Below are positions 18,021 to 25,997 of a stretch of DNA of 44,781 bases, one piece after another. Location: positions 1 through 44,781 of the forward strand of contig JBKEBD010000037.1 of NCBI GenBank assembly GCA_047972995.1, written 5' to 3'. The notes under the pieces are model-generated. The model made no database searches. It was not told the origin of the DNA and saw only the letters and a program-made list of their open reading frames with translations. A program made the position numbers and the translations under genes. This stretch comes from JBKEDC01 sp047972995. GTDB taxonomy: Bacteria > Bacteroidota > Bacteroidia > Bacteroidales > Prolixibacteraceae. Position 1 is the stretch's first letter. Every line of letters starts with the position of its first letter.

Positions 18021-19244
18021 ATGAAACTTCAATTTTCAGCGTTAGTGCTAGCAGCAGGCTTTTTAGCTTCTTGTAGCTCAGCAACAAAACAAACATTCGA
18101 GAATCCTACTTCTCACGATGCCAACGAGCTCCTAGTAGAGATCAATTGTCCTAAAGTGTTGGAACAAGCCAACTCTCTTGGATCATTCAAACTAACTGAT
18201 GGCAACACCGAGTTAGCTTATGAGACTATTACAGAAGGCGACAAGATTGTAAAACTTTTGACGCAAGTTGACTTACCTGCTCATAGCAAAAAGTCAATAG
18301 TTATTGCTGAAGGCGAAGGTAAAAAAGCGAAGAAAAAAACACAGTCGGAAATTTCAGAAGCTCAAGGTGGCGAGTGGAAATGGGTGACTAAAAACAACGG
18401 CAACGAGCAATGGGAGTACCAAGGCACTCAGTCATGGAAAAATGTTTCTCGCTTAGAAGTTGATCCTAAGCACTGGGATCACTCTTTTGATATTCGCTAC
18501 GAAGGTCCAGGTTGGGAATCTGACAAAATTGGGTACCGCTTCTACCTCGATTGGAGAAATGCTGTTGACATTTTTGGAAAAAAAGTAAGCACACCTGTAC
18601 TTCAAGGCATTGGGCTTGATGGTTTCGACTCTTACCATAAACTAGCCGATTGGGGTGCCGATATCATGAAAGTAGGTACAGCCCTAGGTATCGGAACTAT
18701 TGCTCACTGGAATGAAGACCACGTGCGCCGCGTTGATAGCGTTGATACTCATGTTTGTGAAATTGCAGATGGCGATTTGCAAGCTAAGGTAAAAACTACC
18801 TACACCGGTTGGGCTTACGATGGTGGAAAAACAAACTTGGTTTCTGAATTGACAATCAATGCAGGAAGCTACCTTACAAAATGTCACCTTCAACTTTCAA
18901 ACCCTATCGACAACATTGCCACAGGTATCATTAAAATGTCAAACACCGAAGTAATTCAGGGTGAAAATGGCAATTGGTGTTACTATGGCACTTTCGGTGT
19001 ACAATCGTTGAATAAAGACGAACTTGGATTGCTTGTTTTCTACAAAAAATCGAACTTACAGCAAGTAACTGAAGACCAAAAAAATCATGTAATTGTACTT
19101 TCTCCAGAAAACAATGGCACTGAATTAACTTACTTCTATGGTGCACAATGGACACTCGATGCTTCGGGAATTAAAACCATGGAGCAACTCAAAGATTTTG
19201 CAGAACAACAAACAGCTCTTCTAAATGCTGGATTGATTAAATAG
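18021..19244 (+). CDS. DUF4861 domain lipoprotein (pectin cluster)
   Basis: A 407-residue lipoprotein: the start at 18021 is preferred over an upstream one because it gives a signal peptide with lipobox LASC (LVLAAGFLASCSS). The rest matches the DUF4861 family, all beta, with conserved WRNAVDIFGKK, GFDSYHKLADWGADIMKVG and the C-terminal YFYGAQWTLD. The family is found in Bacteroidetes pectin loci next to GH28, GH105 and PL genes and is thought to act on pectin oligosaccharides. No catalytic mechanism is certain to me. It follows the polygalacturonase gene by 108 bp, with a leader repeated elsewhere in the window, and is followed by a terminator hairpin. Confidence 0.85.
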   Translation: MKLQFSALVLAAGFLASCSSATKQTFENPTSHDANELLVEINCPKVLEQANSLGSFKLTDGNTELAYETITEGDKIVKLLTQVDLPAHSKKSIVIAEGEGKKAKKKTQSEISEAQGGEWKWVTKNNGNEQWEYQGTQSWKNVSRLEVDPKHWDHSFDIRYEGPGWESDKIGYRFYLDWRNAVDIFGKKVSTPVLQGIGLDGFDSYHKLADWGADIMKVGTALGIGTIAHWNEDHVRRVDSVDTHVCEIADGDLQAKVKTTYTGWAYDGGKTNLVSELTINAGSYLTKCHLQLSNPIDNIATGIIKMSNTEVIQGENGNWCYYGTFGVQSLNKDELGLLVFYKKSNLQQVTEDQKNHVIVLSPENNGTELTYFYGAQWTLDASGIKTMEQLKDFAEQQTALLNAGLIK

Positions 19245-19260
19245 TTCACTCAATCGCTAT

Positions 19261-19302
19261 AATAAAGGCAGCTATTTCTCAAGGAATAGCTGCTTTTATT
19301 TT
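19261..19302. terminator. Rho-independent terminator after the DUF4861 gene
   Basis: GGCAGCTATT pairs with AATAGCTGCT across a short loop and is followed by TTTATTTT. The flanking AATAAA and TTTATT extend the stem. Confidence 0.85.
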
Positions 19303-19452
19303 GCTGTAAACTTCCAGTCCGAAGCTGCAATTCATCAAAATATCAACTGAACAAGGTTCTCATTTCAACATTTCTCGGGGTAACTACACAAAAATACATT
19401 GCACACTTGCTTGTAAATTCGTTATTTTGTGCATATCTATAAACCAAAAAAA

Positions 19453-20433
19453 ATGAATTTTCGTTTATTAATTCCATTCTTAATGTGTCTTTTTCCCTTG
19501 CTGAGCAATGCTCAAAATGAATTTCCTAGAGACACCAGCTTTAACATTCAATCTAACTACCTCAAAGCAAAGAAAAAATTCCCGGAAGTAACACCTGTTG
19601 CTCCCATAGAGAGCAATCAATTTCTTTCTTTGTGGAACCAAACTTACCGCACTCGAAGCAATCGAAATCTTTGCATGGATATATTTATCCCCAACAGAGC
19701 AGAAAACGAAACATATGCTTGCGTAATTTTTGTGCATGGTGGCGGATGGCGTTCTGGCACTAAAGAAAACTTTGTGCCATTGGCTCAACAACTAGCCTTG
19801 AAAGGTTATGTAACTGCTACTGTAGAACAGCGTCTTTCTTTAGAAGCCCCCTACCCGGCAGCACCTCACGATGTAAAAGAGGCCATTCGTTTTTTAAAAC
19901 ATAACGCTAACATCTATCGCATCGACACTACAAAAATAGCTATTGTGGGAGCATCTTCAGGAGCATCAATTGCAGGACTAATGGCCGCAACAGGAAATAC
20001 AGATACCTTTGATGACCCCAAAACTGCCTTCCCCAACGCATCGGCAGAAGTTCAAGCCTTCATTAATATTGATGGTGTAATTGACTTTCGCACTCCAGAA
20101 GAAATGGGCAGAACCGAAGAGGAAGCAAAAACGCGACCCGGCTCCATATTCCTCGGAGCAACATTTAATGAAAATCCAGAACGATGGACTGCAGCTTCTG
20201 CCATTACTTATGCCAATGCACACACACCTCCTACACTATATATTAATAGTACCTATCCCCGATTTGCTTATGGCAGAGAAGCTCTCTTCAAAATACTTTC
20301 ACAGTACAGCATCTACCATAAGCAACACACGATAGCTGGCAAAACTGTACCACATGGTTTCTGGTTGCTTCATCCATGGGCCGATGAAACACAACAACAA
20401 ATGGAAGAATTTTTACAACATATTTGGCATTAA
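19453..20433 (+). CDS. Secreted alpha/beta hydrolase, probable carbohydrate esterase
   Basis: A secreted esterase of 326 residues from the start at 19453, chosen because it opens a signal peptide (MNFRLLIPFLMCLFPLLSNAQ). An ATG at 19429 adds only MHIYKPKK. The oxyanion loop is FVHGGGWRSGTKENF, the nucleophile elbow GASSGASIAGL, and the C-terminal histidine is in HGFWLLHPWADE. This is the BD-FAE/Aes-like group, which removes acetyl, methyl or feruloyl groups from plant polysaccharides. In a pectin cluster it would fit pectin deacetylation or demethylation, but this is inferred from context. It has its own AT-rich promoter region after a terminator. Confidence 0.87.
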   Translation: MNFRLLIPFLMCLFPLLSNAQNEFPRDTSFNIQSNYLKAKKKFPEVTPVAPIESNQFLSLWNQTYRTRSNRNLCMDIFIPNRAENETYACVIFVHGGGWRSGTKENFVPLAQQLALKGYVTATVEQRLSLEAPYPAAPHDVKEAIRFLKHNANIYRIDTTKIAIVGASSGASIAGLMAATGNTDTFDDPKTAFPNASAEVQAFINIDGVIDFRTPEEMGRTEEEAKTRPGSIFLGATFNENPERWTAASAITYANAHTPPTLYINSTYPRFAYGREALFKILSQYSIYHKQHTIAGKTVPHGFWLLHPWADETQQQMEEFLQHIWH

Positions 20434-20512
20434 ATTATAATACCAACATCACGCAAAGAAAATATTTAATAACAGCGTAGCCACTTTGTAGGCTTCGTAC
20501 AAAAGAAAACAA

Positions 20513-21295
20513 ATGAAACAATTAAAATTCATTCTGCTCCTCATGCCCCTGATGATACTCGGAGCTTGCCAAAAAAAAACAAACGAAGAAACCCAAGAAA
20601 CCTTGGCTCACAAAACTAAAAAGATTAAAATTTATTTGATTGGCGACTCGACTTGCGCTAACAAAAATGAGAGCAAACGACCAGAAACTGGTTGGGGTAT
20701 GGAATTCAGACAATTCTTCAATGAATATGCTGAGGTAGAAAATCATGCACTCAATGGAAGAAGCTCTCGAAGTTTTCGTCTAGAGGGGCGATGGAATGAG
20801 CCTATTTTAAATAAGCTACAAGCTGGCGATTACGTATTTATTCAGTTTGGGCACAACGACCAGAAGTTTAAATCGCCCGATCGATACACCAATCCATTCA
20901 CAGGCTATCGTGCTAACCTCGAACGTTATGTAAAAGAGGTACGTGCCAAAGGCGCTCATCCGGTTTTGCTTACTTCTATTGTACGACGAAATTTCAATGA
21001 ATATGGTACACTCATCGACACGCATGGCGAATATCCGTTAGTCGTGCGCTTAGTGGCCGATGCTATGCAGGTCCCTTTTATCGATTTGCAACGCAGCACA
21101 GAAGAGCTTACTATTGACCTTGGCGAAGAGAAATCTAAGGACTTATGGCTTCATCTCGAAAAAGGCGAACATCCCAACTACCCTAAAGGTGTGCACGATG
21201 ACACTCATCTTAATCAACATGGTGCAAAAATTGTGGCAAAGATGGTAGTAGATGAACTAAAGGCGCAAAACATCTTAGTAGAATATTTAAAATAA
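20513..21295 (+). CDS. Rhamnogalacturonan acetylesterase (CE12, SGNH hydrolase)
   Basis: A 260-residue lipoprotein (lipobox LGAC, Cys19) with the SGNH fold. Block I is YLIGDSTCANK with Ser46 as nucleophile. The glycine block is NHALNGRSSRSFR, block III is FGHNDQK, and block V is the D-x-x-H pair in HDDTHLNQHGA. These features are those of CE12 enzymes, which remove acetyl groups from rhamnogalacturonan I. It is the last gene of the pectin cluster, 79 bp after the alpha/beta esterase, and is followed by a terminator. All catalytic residues are present. Confidence 0.92.
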   Translation: MKQLKFILLLMPLMILGACQKKTNEETQETLAHKTKKIKIYLIGDSTCANKNESKRPETGWGMEFRQFFNEYAEVENHALNGRSSRSFRLEGRWNEPILNKLQAGDYVFIQFGHNDQKFKSPDRYTNPFTGYRANLERYVKEVRAKGAHPVLLTSIVRRNFNEYGTLIDTHGEYPLVVRLVADAMQVPFIDLQRSTEELTIDLGEEKSKDLWLHLEKGEHPNYPKGVHDDTHLNQHGAKIVAKMVVDELKAQNILVEYLK

Positions 21296-21857
21296 AAAGA
21301 CTATTTTGCACAACAACTATAGTCTAAAGTTGTGAATGAGCAGGGGGTATATCAAACGAAAAGCGTTGATATACCCTCTTTATTTTATTCATGAAACCTT
21401 CATTATCGATATACTCAATACGACATCAATTACACCTGCTATATTTGTAACTTAATGTGTTTTTATTTCACATAAAATATCATTTTACGCATATCGTCAC
21501 ATAAACATAAATACAACCAGACAAAACATCCATCTAACTGAAAATCAATAGCTTTTAATCAAATAGACATTGTTTAAAAAGCAGCTCAGTTAATGCATGC
21601 TTAAGGTTAAAATGAGTTAAAGTTTCATTTCTAATCTTCTACATACCAATCATTTACATACAGCACACTTATATCTAGTATGCGAGGTATGAACATTTAT
21701 TATCAAAATAGGTGTAGTTTTGACATCAGATTAAGATACAAAACAAAGTCATGAGTGTTTAACATATCGATTCACAAGTGACCTAATAAAAAGCAATACA
21801 TTGGTTATTAATGAGATAAATTGGTTAATTTTATAAAATAAACAAAACACAAACACC
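21296..21857. other. AT-rich gene-free stretch between the CE12 gene and the sigma factor gene
   Basis: No gene is visible. It holds the terminator at 21344-21390, a -7-like TATATTTG (21440-21447) about 410 bp ahead of the sigma factor gene, and a pair of direct ATTGGTTA repeats spaced 20 bp (21800-21807, 21820-21827) just before the sigma factor gene that could be an activator or sigma-binding site. Confidence 0.5.
21344..21390 (+). terminator. Rho-independent terminator of the pectin cluster
   Basis: GGGTATATCAA pairs with TTGATATACCC around ACGAAAAGCG, followed by TCTTTATTTTATT. Confidence 0.9.
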
Positions 21858-22376
21858 ATGCGCAACGTTGATTTTTACCAATCATTAATTGGACTACAGC
21901 AAAACTTATATTATTTTGCACTAAGTCTAACCTCTAGCGAAGAAAGAGCTCAAGATCTTACGCAAGAGACCATGCTTAAGGCGCTATCTTACCGCGATAA
22001 ATATCGTGAAGATACAAACCTCAAAGCTTGGTTGTGCACCATTATGAAGAACACTTTCATTAACCAATACCGTAAAGAATCGCGTCATTGCAACGTGCTT
22101 GAAGGAGCAACCAACGAATTTGAGAAGCAAATATCAGAAACGAAATCTTTCCCTTCTGCCGACGAGTTCTATTCTTGCAAAGAAATTTATTCGAAAATTC
22201 AAGGACTAGATGATGAATTTCGCATTCCATTTACGATGCTTGTTGACGGCTATAAATACAAAGAAATTGCCGAAAAGCTCGATCTGCCATTAGGCACCGT
22301 AAAAAGTAGAATCTTTTTAACTAGAAAGAAATTAAGTGATCAACTTCTGGAATACCACGAAGAATATCACATTTAA
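21858..22376 (+). CDS. ECF-type RNA polymerase sigma factor
   Basis: A 172-residue sigma-70 family protein of the extracytoplasmic-function group. Region 2 has NLYYFALSLTSSEERAQDL, QETMLKALSYRDKY and LKAWLCTIMKNTFINQYRK. Region 4 has DEFRIPFTMLVDGYKYKEIA and LPLGTVKSRIFLTRKKL, a helix-turn-helix for the -35 element. Regions 1 and 3 are absent, as expected. There is no FecR-type anti-sigma gene next to it, unlike the FecI-like sigma factors that control polysaccharide loci, so a link to the pectin cluster is not supported. It is monocistronic, with a long leader and its own terminator. Confidence 0.93.
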   Translation: MRNVDFYQSLIGLQQNLYYFALSLTSSEERAQDLTQETMLKALSYRDKYREDTNLKAWLCTIMKNTFINQYRKESRHCNVLEGATNEFEKQISETKSFPSADEFYSCKEIYSKIQGLDDEFRIPFTMLVDGYKYKEIAEKLDLPLGTVKSRIFLTRKKLSDQLLEYHEEYHI

Positions 22377-22850
22377 CACGCACACTAGAAAAGTCGATAA
22401 GTTACACATTACAAAGAGAGGGTGTCCAAAAAATTTTGGATACCCTCTCTTTTTGTTTTTCAAACTATTCCTTCAGATTTTATGCCTAGAAAACTTTTGC
22501 TTGCAGCAATGCTACAAACTTGACTTCATAATGTTCATCCACTTAGGCAAAATCGCAGCTAGCGCTTAGGCTTATGCCTTCTAATTTGCAAATAAATGTA
22601 AATATTAAAGAATATCTCAACTATTATACTTTTTCAACTAATTATCAGCATCTTAAAATTAGTTTTTATATCTTTAGCTTTTGATTTTTTATTAAAACTA
22701 CTAATTTTGAACAAAGTAGTGTTAATTTTTAATAGCGTAGGTGCTTTTTTAAAGCATATACTTCAAGATTTTTAACTTCGAATGATAGCATAAAAATTAT
22801 TTCTCTCTTAATTTTACGAACCGAAAATAATAACAACTTATAATATCAAC
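22377..22850. other. AT-rich gene-free stretch upstream of the Bat operon
   Basis: After the terminator at 22415-22455 the sequence is strongly AT-rich with no coding signal I can support. It is presumably the promoter region of the long Bat operon. I find no clear TTTG-N19-TAnnTTTG match. Confidence 0.5.
22415..22455 (+). terminator. Rho-independent terminator after the sigma factor gene
   Basis: AGAGAGGGTGTCCAAAA pairs almost perfectly with TTTTGGATACCCTCTCT and is followed by TTTTT. Confidence 0.92.
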
Positions 22851-23846
22851 ATGGAACAATCAATTGACATTCGTGAACTAAACGAAAAAATCGAGCGCGA
22901 AAGCTCGTTTGTAGATTTGATTAATATTGAAATGAGTAAAGCCATCGTAGGGCAAAAGCATTTGGTGGAAAGCCTAATGATTGGACTCTTATCGGGTGGA
23001 CATATTCTTTTAGAAGGGGTGCCCGGGCTTGCCAAAACACTTGCCATCAACACACTTTCTAAAACCATCAGTGCTGATTTTGCACGCATTCAGTTTACTC
23101 CCGACTTATTGCCTGCCGACCTTTTAGGTACGCTTATCTACAGTCAAAAAACCGAAGAATTCCAAATTAAAAAAGGACCTATCTTCACTAATTTCGTATT
23201 GGCCGATGAGATTAACCGTGCCCCAGCCAAGGTGCAATCGGCACTGCTCGAAGCCATGCAAGAACGCCAAGTAACTATTGGCGATACGACTTTTAAACTT
23301 GATGATCCTTTCTTGGTAATGGCTACGCAAAACCCCGTAGAGCAAGAAGGAACTTATCCGCTACCTGAAGCACAGGTTGACCGTTTCATGCTAAAGGTGA
23401 TTATCGACTATCCAAAACGTGATGAAGAGCGACTAATCATTCAACAAAACCTATTGAAACAATATCCTCAAGCCAATGCCGTGGTTAGTCCCGAGCAAAT
23501 AATTCGTGCACGTGAAGTGGTAAATGAAGTCTATCTCGACGATAAAATTAGCAAGTATATTGTTGATATTGTGTATGCCACACGTGAGCCTGAAACTTGC
23601 AAACTCGAGAAATACACCGACATGATTTCTTTCGGGTGTTCGCCTCGTGCTAGTATTAGCTTGGCAAAAGCGGCTAAAGCCTATGCCTTCATCAAACGCC
23701 GTGGTTATGTAATTCCTGAAGATGTGCGTGCCGTGAGTATGGATGTACTTCGTCACCGTATTGGCTTGAGTTACGAAGCTGAAGCTAACAATATCACTAC
23801 TGAAGAAATCATCACTGAGATTCTGAATACCATAGAAGTGCCTTAG
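22851..23846 (+). CDS. moxR: MoxR-family AAA+ ATPase
   Basis: A 331-residue cytosolic AAA+ ATPase of the MoxR class, proposed to act as a chaperone for von Willebrand A (VWA) proteins. Walker A is EGVPGLAKT (55-63), Walker B VLADEINRAP, sensor 1 MATQNPVEQEGTYPLPEAQ, and the C-terminal lid contains GCSPRASISLAKAAKAYA. It is the first gene of the Bat operon (moxR, DUF58, a transmembrane protein, batA-batE), an arrangement standard in Bacteroidetes. Its partners here are the VWA proteins downstream. It is complete and normal in length. Confidence 0.94.
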   Translation: MEQSIDIRELNEKIERESSFVDLINIEMSKAIVGQKHLVESLMIGLLSGGHILLEGVPGLAKTLAINTLSKTISADFARIQFTPDLLPADLLGTLIYSQKTEEFQIKKGPIFTNFVLADEINRAPAKVQSALLEAMQERQVTIGDTTFKLDDPFLVMATQNPVEQEGTYPLPEAQVDRFMLKVIIDYPKRDEERLIIQQNLLKQYPQANAVVSPEQIIRAREVVNEVYLDDKISKYIVDIVYATREPETCKLEKYTDMISFGCSPRASISLAKAAKAYAFIKRRGYVIPEDVRAVSMDVLRHRIGLSYEAEANNITTEEIITEILNTIEVP

Positions 23847-23849
23847 AAA

Positions 23850-24868
23850 ATTACGAATTGACCTAACGGTAACGACGCCTACTAGTGGAAAATGGTTTAC
23901 TGATGTGGCTAATACGGAGAAAATTGACTATTAGACATTAACGATCTAAAATGGAACATACAGAGTTATTAAAACGAGTTCGGAAAATCGAGATTAAGAC
24001 TCGCGGATTGAGTCGCAATATTTTTGCAGGAGAATACCACTCGGCCTTCAAAGGTCGGGGTATGGCTTTTAGCGAAGTGCGCGAATATCAGTTTGGCGAT
24101 GATGTGCGTAATATCGATTGGAACGTAACGGCAAGATATAGCAAGCCCTTCATTAAGGTTTTTGAAGAAGAGCGCGAGCTCACCGTAATGCTGTTGGTTG
24201 ATGTGAGTGGTTCGCGTAACTTCGGATCATTTGAGCGATTTAAAAAGAATGTCATCACTGAGATTGCTGCCATTCTTTCTTTTTCAGCCATTCAAAACAA
24301 CGATAAGATTGGGGTGATTTTCTTTTCCGATAAGATTGAGAGATTCATTCCCCCACAAAAAGGGAAAAGTCATACGTTGCGCATTATTCGGGAGTTGATC
24401 GACTTTGAGCCTGAAAGCTTGGGCACTAACATTACTGAAGCCTTGCGCTACATGACCAATGCTATCAAAAAACGTTGCACGTGCTTCATTATCTCCGATT
24501 TCATGCAGCAAGAACCCGAGCTCGACAAAGCGCTGGCTATTGCTAACAATCGGCATGATATGGCAGCCTTGCGCATTTTCGATGAGCGAGAAGCGGAACT
24601 ACCGCCTATTGGTATGCTCAAGCTGAAGGATGCCGAAACAGGAGAATACATTTGGGTAGATAGTAGTAGCAAAAAGGTGCGCACACAATACAGCAAATGG
24701 TGGAACGAAAGCAACACCAAGCTCGATTGGTTTTTGAAAAAAAGCGGTGTGGACTATGTGAATATCAACACCAAAGATGACTATGTAAAGGCGTTGATGA
24801 CGTTGTTTAGGAAAAGAGGGTAGAAACAATTACGAATAAGCAATTACGAATTGACCTGACGGTAATGA
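23850..24868. repeat. 26-bp direct repeat flanking the DUF58 gene
   Basis: ATTACGAATTGACCTAACGG and six further bases (23850-23875) recur at 24843-24868 with only two differences over 26 bp. One copy sits before and one after the DUF58 gene, in the intergenic gaps of the Bat operon. A shorter ATTACGAAT also occurs at 24829-24837 and near 17919. Confidence 0.85.
23951..24823 (+). CDS. DUF58 domain protein of the Bat operon
   Basis: A 290-residue soluble protein with the DUF58 domain, a VWA-like fold. It shows RGMAFSEVREYQFGDDVRNIDWNVTAR-type conserved residues (R-x-Y-x-x-G-D-D-x-R-x-I-D-W), then a MIDAS-like DVSGSRNFGSF and a later IISDFM. It lies second in the operon, after moxR and before the transmembrane protein. 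MoxR and DUF58 genes nearly always occur together, so a shared role in metal-dependent complex assembly is inferred. It is full length. Confidence 0.9.
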   Translation: MEHTELLKRVRKIEIKTRGLSRNIFAGEYHSAFKGRGMAFSEVREYQFGDDVRNIDWNVTARYSKPFIKVFEEERELTVMLLVDVSGSRNFGSFERFKKNVITEIAAILSFSAIQNNDKIGVIFFSDKIERFIPPQKGKSHTLRIIRELIDFEPESLGTNITEALRYMTNAIKKRCTCFIISDFMQQEPELDKALAIANNRHDMAALRIFDEREAELPPIGMLKLKDAETGEYIWVDSSSKKVRTQYSKWWNESNTKLDWFLKKSGVDYVNINTKDDYVKALMTLFRKRG

Positions 24869-24909
24869 TTGGTGGCTAAGCTTTGCCACTTCGCACTTAA
24901 AATAAAAAA

Positions 24910-25902
24910 ATGAAGAACATCAAATTTATATTAGTCTTGCTAACTTGCACATGGCTCGGATTGGCGGCTTCGGCTCAAGAAATTCGAATCAAAGCTAGTG
25001 TAGACTCTACGAATGTACTCATCGGAGACCAACTCAAACTCAAATTTGAGATTGAACAGCCTAAGAACTTAGAGCTGATGCTCCCCCATTTTATCGACAC
25101 GATTACAAGCAGCATTGAGGTAGCCGAATTGCACGCACTTGATACCATATCAACAAATAAAGATGAAGTGCTAAAATTCATTCAAGAGCTTACTATTCAA
25201 TCGTTCGACACCGGATTGCAAACCATTCCCGGGCAAGAGTTTAAATTTCAGATTGACACCATTGAAGGGCTCATTAAAAGTAACCCCGTGCAATTTTATG
25301 TGCACGCTGGGTTCCAGGTTGATTCCATTACTGCCCCTGTTGGCATTAAGCAACCCTATGAAGCCCCTGTTAATTTAGCCGAGGCATCGCCCTATTTACT
25401 TGGTGCTATATTAATTGCTGCGTTGTTGTTCTTCATTTTTTATTATATTAATTACTTGGCAAAGAAACGTGCCAATGCCGAAGATGAAGGTATAAAAGAG
25501 CCTGCTCACATCATTGCTTTGCGCGAATTGCAACGCATAAAAACAAGCGAAGATTGGAAAAACGAGGAACACACCAAGCTATATTTCAGCGAGCTGTCTG
25601 ATACCATGCGTACCTACATTCAGAATCGCTATGGTATTAATGCCATGGAATACACTACGGTGGAAATCATGCAAGCCTTCAAGCTTCAAAAAGACATTTT
25701 AGAGCAGAAATCAAATGAACAACTCAAAACAGTGTTAGAGCTAGCCGATTTGGTGAAGTTTGCCAAGTTGAAGCCTCAACCTGAAGAGTGCGAGCGAAGT
25801 TTATCGTTAGCCTTCCTATTTGTGAAAGATACTATGGTTTTTGAAACGGAAATTCCTCCAGCCCCCGAAGGGGATGAAAAGGCGGCAAGCCCTCAAGAAT
25901 AA
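24910..25902 (+). CDS. Bat-operon transmembrane protein with BatD-like N-terminus
   Basis: A 330-residue membrane protein: signal peptide (ending ASAQ), a beta-rich periplasmic domain of about 150 residues resembling the N-terminus of BatD, one transmembrane helix (around 165-185, LLGAILIAALLFFIFYYINY), and a helical cytoplasmic domain like DUF4381. It is the third gene of the Bat operon. The gene begins after a leader also seen before mnmA. The last residues (PPAPEGDEKAASPQE) are encoded by a GC-rich REP-like sequence, so the true C-terminus may have been lengthened by a repeat inserted at the stop codon. Its exact function is unknown. Confidence 0.82.
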   Translation: MKNIKFILVLLTCTWLGLAASAQEIRIKASVDSTNVLIGDQLKLKFEIEQPKNLELMLPHFIDTITSSIEVAELHALDTISTNKDEVLKFIQELTIQSFDTGLQTIPGQEFKFQIDTIEGLIKSNPVQFYVHAGFQVDSITAPVGIKQPYEAPVNLAEASPYLLGAILIAALLFFIFYYINYLAKKRANAEDEGIKEPAHIIALRELQRIKTSEDWKNEEHTKLYFSELSDTMRTYIQNRYGINAMEYTTVEIMQAFKLQKDILEQKSNEQLKTVLELADLVKFAKLKPQPEECERSLSLAFLFVKDTMVFETEIPPAPEGDEKAASPQE

Positions 25903-25988
25903 TCATCCTAAAGTTAGGAGTTGATATAAAAAAAATAATTGCCCCACGATTCCAACTCTCCCCTTTGGGGGAGAGTGAAAAGGGCTTT
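25861..25988. repeat. REP-like palindromes at the batA upstream junction
   Basis: Two GC-rich units lie within 130 bp. CCCCCGAAGGGG (25862-25873) is inside the end of the preceding gene, and CTCTCCCCTTTGGGGGAGAG (25957-25976) lies just before batA. They match the style of units near 13.4 kb and 35.0 kb. The second creates an upstream ATG (25965) that lengthens batA artificially. Confidence 0.7.
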
Positions 25989-25997
25989 AAATTCAAT

